Shown: positions 20,422 through 30,523 of the stretch, one piece after another
How positions within the stretch are numbered: position 1 is the first letter of the stretch
Layout: every line of letters starts with the position of its first letter
From: Clostridiales bacterium
GTDB lineage: Bacteria > Bacillota > Clostridia > Oscillospirales > Oscillospiraceae
Direction: 5' to 3'
DNA: 64,000 nucleotides
Assembly: GCA_004556965.1 (NCBI GenBank)
Contig: SFFE01000003.1
Location: 62,001 to 126,000 of the forward strand
Made by a program: the position numbers and the translations under genes
The notes under the pieces: model-generated
Seen by the model: the letters and a program-made list of their open reading frames with translations, nothing else
What the model was told of the DNA's origin: nothing
Database searches by the model: none

Positions 20422-20455
20422 GAAAAAATCGGAAGGCAGAATTCCGCCTTCCGAT
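20422..20455 (-). terminator. Terminator of the pyrR-uraA operon
   Basis: ATCGGAAGGC/GCCTTCCGAT stem (20428-20455) followed on the minus strand by a T-run, 24 bases past the uraA stop. Confidence 0.87.
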
Positions 20456-20478
20456 ACTTTGTATTACAAAATTTGAAT

Positions 20479-21840
20479 TCAGACCTTGAAGTCCACGGAG
20501 GTCGCGCCCTTGTCTTCCTGCTTGAACTCGTAGTCCTTGCCGGGAAGAATGGCATTGAGGAGAATGCCGACGATGGAGGCGACGGCGAGACCGGACAGGG
20601 AGACCACGCCGATCTGGATGCTGCCGGAATAGTTGATGCCGATCGCCAGCACGAGGATGAGCGCAGCGATGATGACGTTGCGGGTGTTGGTGAAGTCCAC
20701 CTGATTTTCCACCACGTTGCGCACGCCGACGGCGGAGATCATGCCGTACAGCACGAGAGACACGCCGCCGATGGTGGCGGTGGGCATTGCGGAGACGAGC
20801 GCCGCGAACTTCGGGCAGAAGGAGACGATAATAGCAATGCAAGCCGCGATGCGGATAACGCGGGGGTCGTAGACACGGGAGAGCGCCAGCACGCCGGTGT
20901 TCTCGCCGTAGGTGGTGTTGGCCGGCGCGCCGAACAGGGACGCCAGCGTGGTGGCAAGACCGTCGCCCAGCAGCGTGCGGTGGAAGCCGGGATCGACCAT
21001 ATAGTTTTTGCCGCAGGTGGAGGAGATGGCGCAGATGTCGCCGATGTGCTCCACCATGGTCGCCAGAGACAGCGGCACGATGGTAAAGCAGGCGGACAGG
21101 AGCAAGCCTGTGTCCACGCTGCCGGAGAACAGAGAAAAGACACTGTTTTTCCAGATGATCGGCAGACCGAACCACTTGGCCTGTCCCACGGCGGTGGCGA
21201 CGGCCTCGCGCTCCGCCGGGTCAATGATGACGGCGAGGATATAGGAGCCGAGCACACCGAGCAGGATCGGGATGATCTTCGTCATGCCCTTGCCCCACAT
21301 GTTAAAGCCAATGACGATGAGAATGGCGACGATGGCGATGAGCCAGTTGCCCTTGCAGTTGTTGATGGCGGAGGAAGAGAGCGTCAGGCCGATGGCGATG
21401 ATGATCGGGCCGGTGACGATCGGCGGGAAGAAGCGCATGACTTTCTTTACGCCGAAAGCCTTGAACAGGGCAGCGAGGATGACATACATCAGACCCGCCA
21501 CGGCAACGCCGAAGCAGGCGTAGGGCAGCAGCGCATTGTCGTAGATCGGGGTGCCGTCAGCCGCAGCGCCGATGATGCGCACCGCGTTATAGCCGCCGAT
21601 GAAGGCGAACGAGCTGCCGAGGAAGGCCGGGACCTTGCCCTTGGCAAGCAGATGGAACAGCAGCGTACCGAGACCTGCGAACAGCAGCGTGGTAGCGACG
21701 TTCAGACCAGTCAGCGCCGGGACAAGGACAGTCGCGCCGAACATGGCGAACATGTGCTGCAGGCCGAGGACCAGCATTCTTGGGGTGCCCAGTGTCCGTG
21801 CATCATACACGGGCTCGGAGCCGATTTTTTTTGCACTCAT
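20479..21840 (-). CDS. uraA: Uracil permease UraA (NCS2 family)
   Basis: This 453-residue protein has about 14 membrane segments and the NCS2 pattern: RMLVLGLQHMFAMFGATVLVPALTGL at the N-terminus, FAFIGGYNAV, the FPPIVTGPIIIAIGLTLSSSAI segment, and the substrate motif around NTTYGENTGVLALSRVYDP. It imports uracil with H+. It lies 29 bases downstream of pyrR in the same direction, so both sit under the pyrR leader attenuator. Confidence 0.95.
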   Translation of the reverse strand: MSAKKIGSEPVYDARTLGTPRMLVLGLQHMFAMFGATVLVPALTGLNVATTLLFAGLGTLLFHLLAKGKVPAFLGSSFAFIGGYNAVRIIGAAADGTPIYDNALLPYACFGVAVAGLMYVILAALFKAFGVKKVMRFFPPIVTGPIIIAIGLTLSSSAINNCKGNWLIAIVAILIVIGFNMWGKGMTKIIPILLGVLGSYILAVIIDPAEREAVATAVGQAKWFGLPIIWKNSVFSLFSGSVDTGLLLSACFTIVPLSLATMVEHIGDICAISSTCGKNYMVDPGFHRTLLGDGLATTLASLFGAPANTTYGENTGVLALSRVYDPRVIRIAACIAIIVSFCPKFAALVSAMPTATIGGVSLVLYGMISAVGVRNVVENQVDFTNTRNVIIAALILVLAIGINYSGSIQIGVVSLSGLAVASIVGILLNAILPGKDYEFKQEDKGATSVDFKV

Positions 21841-21869
21841 AGATTTTTTCCTCCCTGTGAAACTTTAAT

Positions 21870-22427
21870 CTACTCTCTATGTTCGATCCGATCCAGGATA
21901 CAAACGCTGTTTTCGCCGTCCGTTTCCGAGAGACGGACGGAAACGACCTCGCTTTTCGCGGTCGGGATGTTCTTGCCGACGTAGGTCGCCTTGATGGGCA
22001 GCTCCGAGTGGCCCCGGTCAATCAGGGCAAAGAGCTGCACGCGCTCCGGCCGGCCAAGCGCCATGACGGCGTCGAGCGCGGCGCGCGCGGTGCGGCAGGT
22101 GTAGATCACATCGTCCACCAGAACGACCGTTTTGCCCTGCACGGAAAAGGGAATGTCCGTTTTGCTCACGACCGGATCGCCGGAGACCGGAGACAGATCG
22201 TCGCGGTAGAGCGTAATGTCCAGCTCGCCGACGGGAACGTCCACGCCGTCGATCCGCCGGATATTTGCGGCCAGCCGCTGCGCCAGCGGCACCCCGCGCG
22301 TGCGGATGCCGAGCAGGCAGAGACGCTCTGTGCCCTCGTTCTTCTCAAGAATCTGGTGCGCAATGCGAATCAGCGTTCGGTCAATGGCGGCCTCGTCCAT
22401 GATCTTCGCTTTGAATTTCAGCTCCAT
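21870..22427 (-). CDS. pyrR: Bifunctional pyr operon regulator / uracil phosphoribosyltransferase PyrR
   Basis: This 185-residue protein has the PRPP-binding motif [19 protein letters not shown] and the PyrR segments [21 protein letters not shown] and [13 protein letters not shown]. In Bacillus PyrR binds pyr leader RNA when UMP is high and promotes termination; it also converts uracil to UMP. ATG 22427 is used because AAGGTG sits 7 bases upstream; the frame extends seven codons further but overlaps the terminator hairpin. The ribosome-binding site is itself inside that hairpin. Confidence 0.95.
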   Translation of the reverse strand: MELKFKAKIMDEAAIDRTLIRIAHQILEKNEGTERLCLLGIRTRGVPLAQRLAANIRRIDGVDVPVGELDITLYRDDLSPVSGDPVVSKTDIPFSVQGKTVVLVDDVIYTCRTARAALDAVMALGRPERVQLFALIDRGHSELPIKATYVGKNIPTAKSEVVSVRLSETDGENSVCILDRIEHRE

Positions 22428-22545
22428 AAAAAAACACCTTGTCTGCATGCAGACAAGGCGTCAGAACAGGGGTGCAATTCCCCTGCGAAGCTACATATCC
22501 CATGACACCTTGTCGGCAGCTCTGTACCAACTTAAAAACATCACA
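22427..22545 (-). promoter_or_regulatory. Leader attenuator of pyrR-uraA with terminator/antiterminator pair
   Basis: On the minus strand a terminator hairpin CCTTGTCTGCA/TGCAGACAAGG (22458-22437) is followed by an interrupted T-run that runs into the pyrR ATG. An alternative 11-bp helix pairs ACAAGGTGTCA (22513-22503) with TGACGCCTTGT (22463-22453), which uses the 5' arm of the terminator. Inside this helix sits a second hairpin, CAGGGG/CCCCTG (22485-22467). The canonical PyrR-binding consensus (UCCAGAGAGG-like) is not visible. The sensed signal is unknown. Confidence 0.8.
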
Positions 22546-22551
22546 TGGAGC

Positions 22552-22580
22552 AGTATAGCACTGTCGGGCGGTCCGGTCAA
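22552..22580 (-). promoter_or_regulatory. Sigma-A promoter of pyrR-uraA
   Basis: TTGACC (22580-22575), 17-base spacer, TATACT (22557-22552) on the minus strand, giving a leader of about 118 bases. Confidence 0.8.
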
Positions 22581-22612
22581 CAAATTTTCACAAAAAAGCT
22601 TTCGCGCAGTCA

Positions 22613-23452
22613 TTACTGCCGGAAAAAGGCCACGGCGATTGCGCCGGGGCCGGCATGTGTTCCGATCACGCTGCCGATCTGGACCGTGCTTTGGCGCACG
22701 GTCTGCTCCGAAAAGGTACCGGTGTCGTTTTGCAGGAGCATTTCCAGCGGCGCAGCGCTCAAGCCGGTATATCCAAAGAGCACGGGAAGCTGACGGTCAA
22801 TGTGGTTTTCCTGAATCATCTGCAGGAGCGTTTTGCACCCCTGCCGGGACTCTCTGGCTTTGCCCAGCATCGCAATCATGCCGCCCCGCACGCCCAGAAT
22901 GGGCTTGACGCCGAGTATCCCACCGGCCAGCGCGGTGGTTTTGGAGATGCGCCCGCCCTTTTTCAGATACTCCAGTGTATTGAACAGGCCGAGAACGCAG
23001 CAGCGCTCACGCAGCTGCTCCAGCTCTGCTGCAAGCTCTGGAGCGCCGGCACCGGCGTTGACCCGGCTTAGAGCATACTCCGCCAAAACACCTGCACCGA
23101 GGGAGATGGAGCGGCTGTCCACCACGAACACCTTGCCTGGAAAATCGGCTGCGGCAATGTGGGTGCTTTGATACGTCCCGGATACCTTTGAGGAAATGGT
23201 GAGTGCGGCCACCTCGCTTCCGTCGTCGGTCAAAGATTCAAATACCTGTGCAAAAGCGGCCGATGTGGGTTGGCTTGTCGTCGGAAGCTCCTTGCTTTTC
23301 AGCAGGGATCTGTAGAATGCGTCGGCTGTCATGGTGACGCCGTCGATAAACTCCCGCCCGGAAACATGAATCGTCAGCGGGATGACGGCAAACCGGTCTT
23401 TCAATGCAGGGCTGACGTCAATGGTAGAATCAATTAAAATTTTTGTATGCAT
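22613..23452 (-). CDS. DegV family fatty-acid-binding protein
   Basis: This 279-residue protein has DegV family features: KILIDSTIDVSPAL at the N-terminus, an IDGVTMTADAFYRSL segment, the TSQPTSAAF fatty-acid-head-group motif, and ISSKVSGTYQS. DegV/FakB proteins bind a fatty acid and present it to the FakA kinase; no fakA is in the window. GAGG precedes ATG 23452. It ends upstream of the pyrR promoter with no obvious terminator between them. Confidence 0.9.
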   Translation of the reverse strand: MHTKILIDSTIDVSPALKDRFAVIPLTIHVSGREFIDGVTMTADAFYRSLLKSKELPTTSQPTSAAFAQVFESLTDDGSEVAALTISSKVSGTYQSTHIAAADFPGKVFVVDSRSISLGAGVLAEYALSRVNAGAGAPELAAELEQLRERCCVLGLFNTLEYLKKGGRISKTTALAGGILGVKPILGVRGGMIAMLGKARESRQGCKTLLQMIQENHIDRQLPVLFGYTGLSAAPLEMLLQNDTGTFSEQTVRQSTVQIGSVIGTHAGPGAIAVAFFRQ

Positions 23453-23625
23453 CGTATACCTCGTGTTCCGAAACGTGTCGTTTGTTCAAAGCTTGGGCTT
23501 AAATCGTTTGAAATGCAACACAATTAGTCCGATAACAAACAATATAACGATATTGTGTTTATTATCCGCTGCTATTCATACAACATTTTTAAGTATCTGT
23601 CAATAGGCTGGATGCAGAACATAAA

Positions 23626-23667
23626 GAAAAAGCCTGCAGCGCGTATTTTCGCGCCACAGGCTTTTTT
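23626..23667. terminator. Terminator of glnS (possibly bidirectional)
   Basis: GCCTGCAGCGCG/CGCGCCACAGGC imperfect stem (23632-23661) with A-run to the left and T-run to the right. Confidence 0.8.
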
Positions 23668-23683
23668 GTGGAATGAATGGGGG

Positions 23684-25348
<1,665 letters not shown>

Positions 25349-25378
25349 GTTTTCAACTCCACTCAAAATTGCAAAAAT

Positions 25379-25407
25379 ATTATACACGATTCGATTTCTG
25401 TTTACAA
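25379..25407 (-). promoter_or_regulatory. Sigma-A promoter of glnS
   Basis: TTGTAA (25407-25402), 17-base spacer, TATAAT (25384-25379) on the minus strand. The -35 box overlaps that of the divergent reductase promoter. Confidence 0.75.
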
Positions 25408-25429
25408 TATCAAATGAAAAAGATATAAT
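25401..25429 (+). promoter_or_regulatory. Sigma-A promoter of the reductase-thioredoxin pair
   Basis: TTTACA (25401-25406), 17-base spacer, TATAAT (25424-25429), 20 bases before the ATG. Confidence 0.77.
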
Positions 25430-25448
25430 CAAGCATGAGGTGAAAACT

Positions 25449-26249
25449 ATGCAGGATCTGATTATCATCGGCGGCGGCCCGGCGGGACTGTCCGCCGCGC
25501 TGACTGCGCGCAACCGCAACAAAAGCGTCCTCGTCATCACCGGCAGCATGGCCGACAGCGGCCTTTGGAAGGCCGGCCGGATAACGAATTATCCCGGTAC
25601 GCCGGACATTCCCGGAAAAGAGCTATTGGAGCAAATGACGCAGCAGGCGAAGGATATGGGCGTTGTCTTCCTCCATGCGCGGGTACAGAACGCCATGCCG
25701 ATGGGTGAAACGATCGGCGTCGCGGCAGGATCGGAATTTGAGGAGTGCCGCGCGCTCATCCTCGCCACCGGGATCGCGCAAAAGAGCGTTTTTCCCGGCG
25801 AGAAGGAGTTTCTCGGCCGCGGCGTGAGCTACTGCGCCACGTGCGACGGCATGCTCTATCGCGGCAAGCGCACGGCGGTGATCGGTCTGAGCGCCGACGC
25901 GCCGGAGGAAGCGGAATTTCTGCGCAGCATCGGCTGTGATGTGCGGTATTTTGAGGGGAAGAAGCAAAAATTTGAAATTCGCGGTAAGCAGACGGCGGAC
26001 ACGCTCGTCGTGGACGGCGAGGAGATTCCGGTGGACGCGGTGTTTGTGCTGCGCAGCGGCGTTGCGGCGGAAGCGCTCTTGCCGGGCCTTGCGACAGACG
26101 GCGGCCATGTCGTTGTGGATGCCGCGCAGGCGACGAACATACCGGGCGTTTTTGCCGCCGGCGACTGCACCGGCGCGCCGTATCAGCTTCCGGCCGCGGT
26201 CGGCGAGGGGAATAAAGCGGCGCTTTCTGCGGTAAAGTATTTACGATAA
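25449..26249 (+). CDS. Thioredoxin reductase-like flavoprotein, likely NADPH-independent type
   Basis: This 266-residue protein has the FAD-binding GGGPAGLSAAL motif, a CATC redox disulfide at residues 129-132, and the C-terminal GVFAAGDCTGAPYQLPAAVGEGNKAA FAD motif of thioredoxin reductases. The central pyridine-nucleotide domain is abnormal: the usual GGGxSA motif reads IGLSADAPEEA, the HRR segment that binds NADPH phosphate is absent, and the domain is short (266 versus about 305-320 residues). This matches what is known of clostridial ferredoxin-linked flavin thioredoxin reductases (FFTR). It lies 26 bases before a thioredoxin gene. Family confidence is high; electron donor is inference. 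Confidence 0.85.
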   Translation: MQDLIIIGGGPAGLSAALTARNRNKSVLVITGSMADSGLWKAGRITNYPGTPDIPGKELLEQMTQQAKDMGVVFLHARVQNAMPMGETIGVAAGSEFEECRALILATGIAQKSVFPGEKEFLGRGVSYCATCDGMLYRGKRTAVIGLSADAPEEAEFLRSIGCDVRYFEGKKQKFEIRGKQTADTLVVDGEEIPVDAVFVLRSGVAAEALLPGLATDGGHVVVDAAQATNIPGVFAAGDCTGAPYQLPAAVGEGNKAALSAVKYLR

Positions 26250-26275
26250 AATACTTTCCGAAAGGGGCAATTACA

Positions 26276-26593
26276 ATGTCCGTGATCGAACTGACCGAAA
26301 AAAGCTTTGACACCGCCATCAACAGCCCAAACGTGCTGGTGGATTTCTATGCCGAATGGTGCGGCCCGTGCCGCGCGCAGGCGCCGGTGCTGGAGGCGTT
26401 CGCCGAGCGGTACGAGGGGCGCGTCAAGGTCGCGAAGCTGGATGTGGATCAGGTGCCGAGCGTCGCACAGCGGCTCGGCATCATGAGCGTGCCGACGCTG
26501 GTGGCCTTCCGCGAGGGGAAGGAAACGGCGCGGCGCACGGGTGTGCAGTCCTCCGAGGGGCTTGCCGCGCTCGTTGGACAGGAACCGACTTGA
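26276..26593 (+). CDS. trxA: Thioredoxin
   Basis: This 105-residue protein has the classic WCGPC active site (Cys29 and Cys32), the cis-Pro segment SVPTLVAFREG and full thioredoxin length. It is the probable substrate of the reductase encoded immediately upstream. GAAAGGGGC precedes the ATG. Its TGA stop lies inside the -35 hexamer of the valS promoter. Confidence 0.95.
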   Translation: MSVIELTEKSFDTAINSPNVLVDFYAEWCGPCRAQAPVLEAFAERYEGRVKVAKLDVDQVPSVAQRLGIMSVPTLVAFREGKETARRTGVQSSEGLAALVGQEPT

Positions 26594-26618
26594 CAAACAG
26601 GAAAAAAGCGCATATAAT
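26590..26618 (+). promoter_or_regulatory. Consensus sigma-A promoter of the valS T-box transcript
   Basis: Perfect TTGACA, 17 bases, perfect TATAAT. The -35 hexamer contains the trxA stop codon. Confidence 0.88.
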
Positions 26619-26624
26619 GCACCC

Positions 26625-26866
26625 AGCTTATGCGTTGACGGGGAGGAGTAATTTCCGCGCGGATGCCAGAGAAAAGGCGGTTGGTGCAAGCCTTTCTGAA
26701 GCCGGAAACGAAGGTCGCCCCTGAGCAGCTTGTCTGAACGCAGCAGTAGGACGGCCGGGAACTCCCGTTACAGAGTCAAGAGTGTCGCACGCGCCGCGTG
26801 CGGAATTCAGGTGGTACCGCGGTAATTTTATCGCCCTGAAACAGCTTTGTTTCGGGGCGATTTTTT
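26625..26866 (+). promoter_or_regulatory. T-box riboswitch (valine) controlling valS
   Basis: Stem I runs from GGGG near 26640 to CCCC near 26718-26721 and carries a right-hand specifier loop with GTC at 26714-26716 (Val). The T-box AGGTGGTACCGCGG is at 26809-26822. The terminator CGCCCTGAAAC/GTTTCGGGGCG (26832-26859) is followed by T6; the T-box TTCAGG can pair with CCTGAA of the terminator to form the antiterminator. Uncharged tRNA-Val(GAC) should open expression. Confidence 0.93.
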
Positions 26867-27038
26867 GCTTTGTGAAACAAAGCAAAAATAAAAAATGCGC
26901 CAATTCCTCGCCCCTTTGCGGCAACCGGAATTGATGCGCAAAAACTTCAGTGCTTTTCAGCTTGTGTCTCTGTCATGATACGGTAAAATGCATGAAGTTT
27001 TATGCGCCCCGAAGGATTCTTACGAAGGAGGAAGACAG

Positions 27039-29663
27039 ATGAAGGAACTTCCGAAGGTGTACGACCCCAAGCAGGTCGAGAAGAAAATTTATGACATGTG
27101 GATGCAGGGCGGCTATTTCAAAGGCAATCCGGATCCGGACAAAAAGCCGTTTTCCATCGTCATGCCGCCCCCGAACGTCACTGGCCAGCTCCACATGGGC
27201 CACGCGCTCGACGCGACGCTGCAGGACATCCTCACGCGCTATAAGCGCATGCAGGGCTACGCGGCGCTGTGGCTGCCGGGCTATGACCACGCCGGCATTG
27301 CCACGCAGATCAAGGTGGAGGAAAACCTCCGCAAAGAAGAGGGACTCACGCGCTACGATCTTGGCCGTGAGAAATTCCTCGACCGCGTCTGGGCGTGGAA
27401 GAACAAGTACGGCGACCGTATCGTCGAGCAGCAGAAGACGCTCGGCGCCTCCTGCGACTGGAGCCGCAGCCGCTTCACGATGGACGAGGGCTGCTCCAAG
27501 GCCGTGCGCGAGACGTTCTGCGAGCTGTATGAAAAGGGCCTGATCTACAAAGGCAACCGCATCATCAACTGGTGTCCGAAGTGCCGCACCGCGCTCTCCG
27601 ACGCGGAGGTCGAATATAAAGACATGCCTGGTCATTTCTGGCACATCCGCTATCCGATCAAGGATAGTGACGAGCATATGGTCATCGCTACGACACGTCC
27701 GGAAACCATGCTGGGCGATACGGGCATCGCCGTCCATCCGGAGGATGAGCGCTATACGCATCTGGTCGGCAAGACGGCCATTCTCCCGCTGGTGGGGCGC
27801 GAGCTGCCGATCGTGGCGGACGAATACGTCGAAAAAGACTTCGGCACCGGCTGCGTGAAGATGACCCCGTGCCACGATCCGAACGACTATGAGGTCGGCC
27901 TGCGTCACAATCTGGAGCAGATTCTCGTGATCGACGAGGACGCGAAGATCATCAACGGCGGCAAGTACAACGGCATGGATCGCTACGAGGCGCGCGACGC
28001 CATCGTGGCCGATCTGGAAGCCGAAGGCTATCTCATCAAGGTGGAGGATTATAACCACAACGTCGGCACCTGCTACCGCTGCGGCACGACGGTGGAACCG
28101 CTCACCAGCCCCCAGTGGTTTGTGAAGATGAAGCCGCTGGCCGAGCCTGCGATCGAAGCCGTGCGTGACGGGCGCATCAAGTTCGTGCCGGAGCGCTTCA
28201 GCAAGACCTATTATAATTGGATGGAGAACGTGCACGACTGGTGTATCTCCCGCCAGCTCTGGTGGGGACACCAGATCCCCGCGTGGTACTGCGACGACTG
28301 CGGCCACATCACCGTCTCGCGTGAGGACGCCTGCGAGTGCGAGGCGTGCCACAGCAAGAACATCCACCGAGACGAGGACGTGCTCGACACCTGGTTCAGC
28401 TCCGCGCTCTGGCCGTTTTCCACGATGGGCTGGCCGGATAAGGACGCAGCTGATCTGAACTACTGGTACCCCACGACCGTGATGGTCACGGGCTATGATA
28501 TCATTTTCTTCTGGGTCGCCCGCATGATCTTCTCCGGTCTGGAGCAGATGCAGGAGATTCCGTTCCACACCGTCTTCATCCACGGTCTCGTGCGTGACGA
28601 CAAGGGCCGCAAAATGAGCAAATCGCTCGGTAACGGCATCGACCCGCTGGAGATGGCCGAGACTTACGGCGCGGACGCGCTGCGCTTCAACCTCGTCACC
28701 GGCAACAGCCCCGGAAACGACATGCGCTTTTACGTTGAAAAGTGCGGCGCCATGCGCAACTTTGCCAACAAGCTCTGGAACGCCTCCCGCTTTGTCATGA
28801 TGAACCTCACCATCGACAAAAACGAGCTGCCCGAAACGCTGGAGCTGGAGGACAAGTGGGTGCTGTCCAAGCTCAACACGCTGAGCAGGGAAGTCTGCGA
28901 AAATCTGGACAAGTATGAGCTTGGCATCGCCGCCGCGAAGATCTATGATTTTATCTGGGACACGTACTGCGACTGGTACATTGAGCTGACGAAGCCCCGT
29001 CTCAACAGCGGCGACGCGGCGAAAAACCGCAGCGCGCAGCAGGTGCTGCTGTACGTGCTGACCGAAATTCTGAAGCTTCTGCACCCGTTCATGCCGTTCA
29101 TTACCGAGGAAATCTGGCAGGCGCTTCCGCACGAGGGCGAGGCGCTGATGATCGAACGCTATCCGTCCTACAGCGAGGCGCTGTCCTTCCCGCAGGAGGA
29201 GCAAGACTTTGAGATGGTCATGACCGCCATCAAGGCCGTGCGCAGCCGCCGCGCAGAGATGAACGTGCCGCCGTCCAAGAAGGCGCACCTCATCATCGCA
29301 ACGGAGAAGCAGGATGCGTTCCGCTCCGGCGAGATGTATATTTCGAAGCTCGCCTATGCCGAGAGCGTCACCATCGGCAGCACTGTGCCCGAAAATGCAG
29401 ACAAGATGGTGTCCGTCGTCACGGAGGAGGCCAAGCTCTACATGCCGATGGCGGAGCTGGTCGATCTCGACAAGGAGCGCGCACGTATCGAGAAGGAGCT
29501 TGAAAAGGCGAAAAAGGAGTACGAAGGCCAGATGCGGAAGCTCTCGAACGAGGCGTTCGTGGCCAAAGCGCCCGAAAAGGTCGTCAACGCCGAGCGCGAG
29601 CGCGCGGCCAAGGCCAAGGCGCTGATCGAGAATCTGGAGGAGAGCCTGAAAAACCTTGGCTAA
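27039..29663 (+). CDS. valS: Valyl-tRNA synthetase
   Basis: This 874-residue class I synthetase has the HIGH box [16 protein letters not shown], the editing CP1 domain ([16 protein letters not shown]), the zinc-like CYRCGT and CDDCGH pairs, the KMSKS box [14 protein letters not shown], and a C-terminal coiled-coil arm ([25 protein letters not shown]). ATG 27039 follows AAGGAGGAAG. It is complete and controlled by the T-box upstream. Confidence 0.97.
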   Translation: MKELPKVYDPKQVEKKIYDMWMQGGYFKGNPDPDKKPFSIVMPPPNVTGQLHMGHALDATLQDILTRYKRMQGYAALWLPGYDHAGIATQIKVEENLRKEEGLTRYDLGREKFLDRVWAWKNKYGDRIVEQQKTLGASCDWSRSRFTMDEGCSKAVRETFCELYEKGLIYKGNRIINWCPKCRTALSDAEVEYKDMPGHFWHIRYPIKDSDEHMVIATTRPETMLGDTGIAVHPEDERYTHLVGKTAILPLVGRELPIVADEYVEKDFGTGCVKMTPCHDPNDYEVGLRHNLEQILVIDEDAKIINGGKYNGMDRYEARDAIVADLEAEGYLIKVEDYNHNVGTCYRCGTTVEPLTSPQWFVKMKPLAEPAIEAVRDGRIKFVPERFSKTYYNWMENVHDWCISRQLWWGHQIPAWYCDDCGHITVSREDACECEACHSKNIHRDEDVLDTWFSSALWPFSTMGWPDKDAADLNYWYPTTVMVTGYDIIFFWVARMIFSGLEQMQEIPFHTVFIHGLVRDDKGRKMSKSLGNGIDPLEMAETYGADALRFNLVTGNSPGNDMRFYVEKCGAMRNFANKLWNASRFVMMNLTIDKNELPETLELEDKWVLSKLNTLSREVCENLDKYELGIAAAKIYDFIWDTYCDWYIELTKPRLNSGDAAKNRSAQQVLLYVLTEILKLLHPFMPFITEEIWQALPHEGEALMIERYPSYSEALSFPQEEQDFEMVMTAIKAVRSRRAEMNVPPSKKAHLIIATEKQDAFRSGEMYISKLAYAESVTIGSTVPENADKMVSVVTEEAKLYMPMAELVDLDKERARIEKELEKAKKEYEGQMRKLSNEAFVAKAPEKVVNAERERAAKAKALIENLEESLKNLG

Positions 29664-29707
29664 GCGCCAGCGTCCGACAAATTCAACGCGCCGGACAAGC
29701 TAGAATA

Positions 29708-29743
29708 ACACCGTATACGGATCATCCGTGTACGGTGTTTTTT
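29708..29743 (+). terminator. Terminator of valS
   Basis: ACACCGTATACGG/CCGTGTACGGTGT stem at 29708-29738 followed by a T-run; it ends 17 bases before the spoIIAA start. Confidence 0.87.
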
Positions 29744-29759
29744 TCATGGAGGTGTGCGA

Positions 29760-30095
29760 ATGCAGACGCTGACCCTGTATGCGGACGGCTGCCTTACGAT
29801 TCTTCTCAAGGGCGAGCTGGACCATTGCGCGGCGCAGGACGCCATGCAGAGTATCGAAGAACTGGTGGAGGAGTACCTCCCGCGCCGCTGTGTGCTGGAT
29901 CTGTCCGGGCTGACGTTCATGGACAGCTCCGGGATCGCGGTCATTCTGAAGGCAGACCGGCTGCTCAGACAGAGCGGCGCGTCGCTGGCGCTGGAGCGCC
30001 CGCCGCAGCAGGTGCGCAAGGTGCTGGAGGTGGCGGGACTCACGCAGGTGATCCCGCTGTGCGGAGAAACGGAAGAGGAGTGTGAACCGTGTTGA
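29760..30095 (+). CDS. spoIIAA: Anti-sigma-F factor antagonist SpoIIAA
   Basis: This 111-residue STAS-domain protein has the phosphorylation loop FMDSSGIAVI (DSSG at 55-58), whose serine is phosphorylated by SpoIIAB. Unphosphorylated SpoIIAA releases sigma-F in the forespore. ATG 29760 is 6 bases after GGAGGT; the GTG at 29754 overlaps that site. It overlaps spoIIAB by 7 bases. No convincing sigma-H promoter is visible in the 96 bases after valS. Confidence 0.9.
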   Translation: MQTLTLYADGCLTILLKGELDHCAAQDAMQSIEELVEEYLPRRCVLDLSGLTFMDSSGIAVILKADRLLRQSGASLALERPPQQVRKVLEVAGLTQVIPLCGETEEECEPC

Positions 30096-30523
30096 ACTAT
30101 CAAAACTACATAAAGCTGGAGTTTCCCGCGAAGAGCGTCAACGAGGGCTTCGCCCGCGCGGCGGTCGCCGCGTTTGCTTCACAGCTTGACCCGACGCTCG
30201 GCGAAATCGGCGATATCAAAACCGCCGTGTCCGAGGCGGTGACGAACGCGGTGGTCCATGCATACCCGGAGAAGCTGGGGATGGTCATGCTGCGCGTGCG
30301 CATTCTGCCGGACGAGCGGCTGGAGATCGTCGTAAAGGACCACGGGGTCGGCATCCCGGACGTGGAAAAGGCAAAAACGCCGCTGTATACCACTGGCGGC
30401 GAGGAGCGCAGCGGCATGGGCTTTACGATCATGGAGAGCTTTATGGATACGGTGAAGGTCAAATCCGCCCCCGGCAAAGGGACGACCGTGACGATGTGCC
30501 GCCGCATCCGCAAGCGGGTATGA
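30089..30523 (+). CDS. spoIIAB: Anti-sigma-F factor / SpoIIAA kinase SpoIIAB
   Basis: This 144-residue GHKL-fold kinase has the N box EAVTNAVVHAYP, the G1 box VKDHGVGIPDVEKA, and the G2 segment RSGMGFTIMESF. It binds and inhibits sigma-F and phosphorylates SpoIIAA. The start is GTG 30089, after GAGGAG, inside the spoIIAA end. Its TGA overlaps the sigF ATG. Confidence 0.95.
   Translation: MLNYQNYIKLEFPAKSVNEGFARAAVAAFASQLDPTLGEIGDIKTAVSEAVTNAVVHAYPEKLGMVMLRVRILPDERLEIVVKDHGVGIPDVEKAKTPLYTTGGEERSGMGFTIMESFMDTVKVKSAPGKGTTVTMCRRIRKRV

Noticed and set aside
20330..21175. Open frame extending the aminotransferase upstream on the minus strand
   Set aside because: It overlaps uraA in a different frame, is rich in Arg/His and lacks homology; a good start with ribosome-binding site exists at 20329.
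22466..22500. FMN- or cobalamin-like riboswitch motif (GGGGTGCAATTCCCC on the plus strand)
   Set aside because: The remaining conserved riboswitch elements are absent and no plus-strand gene follows; the sequence is the complement of the pyrR leader hairpin.
27000..29288. 762-codon minus-strand ORF opposite valS
   Set aside because: Antisense shadow of valS without recognisable domains or ribosome-binding site.
29664..29759. Sigma-H promoter for the spoIIA operon
   Set aside because: TAGAAT is present but no AGGA-type -35 element lies at the right distance.
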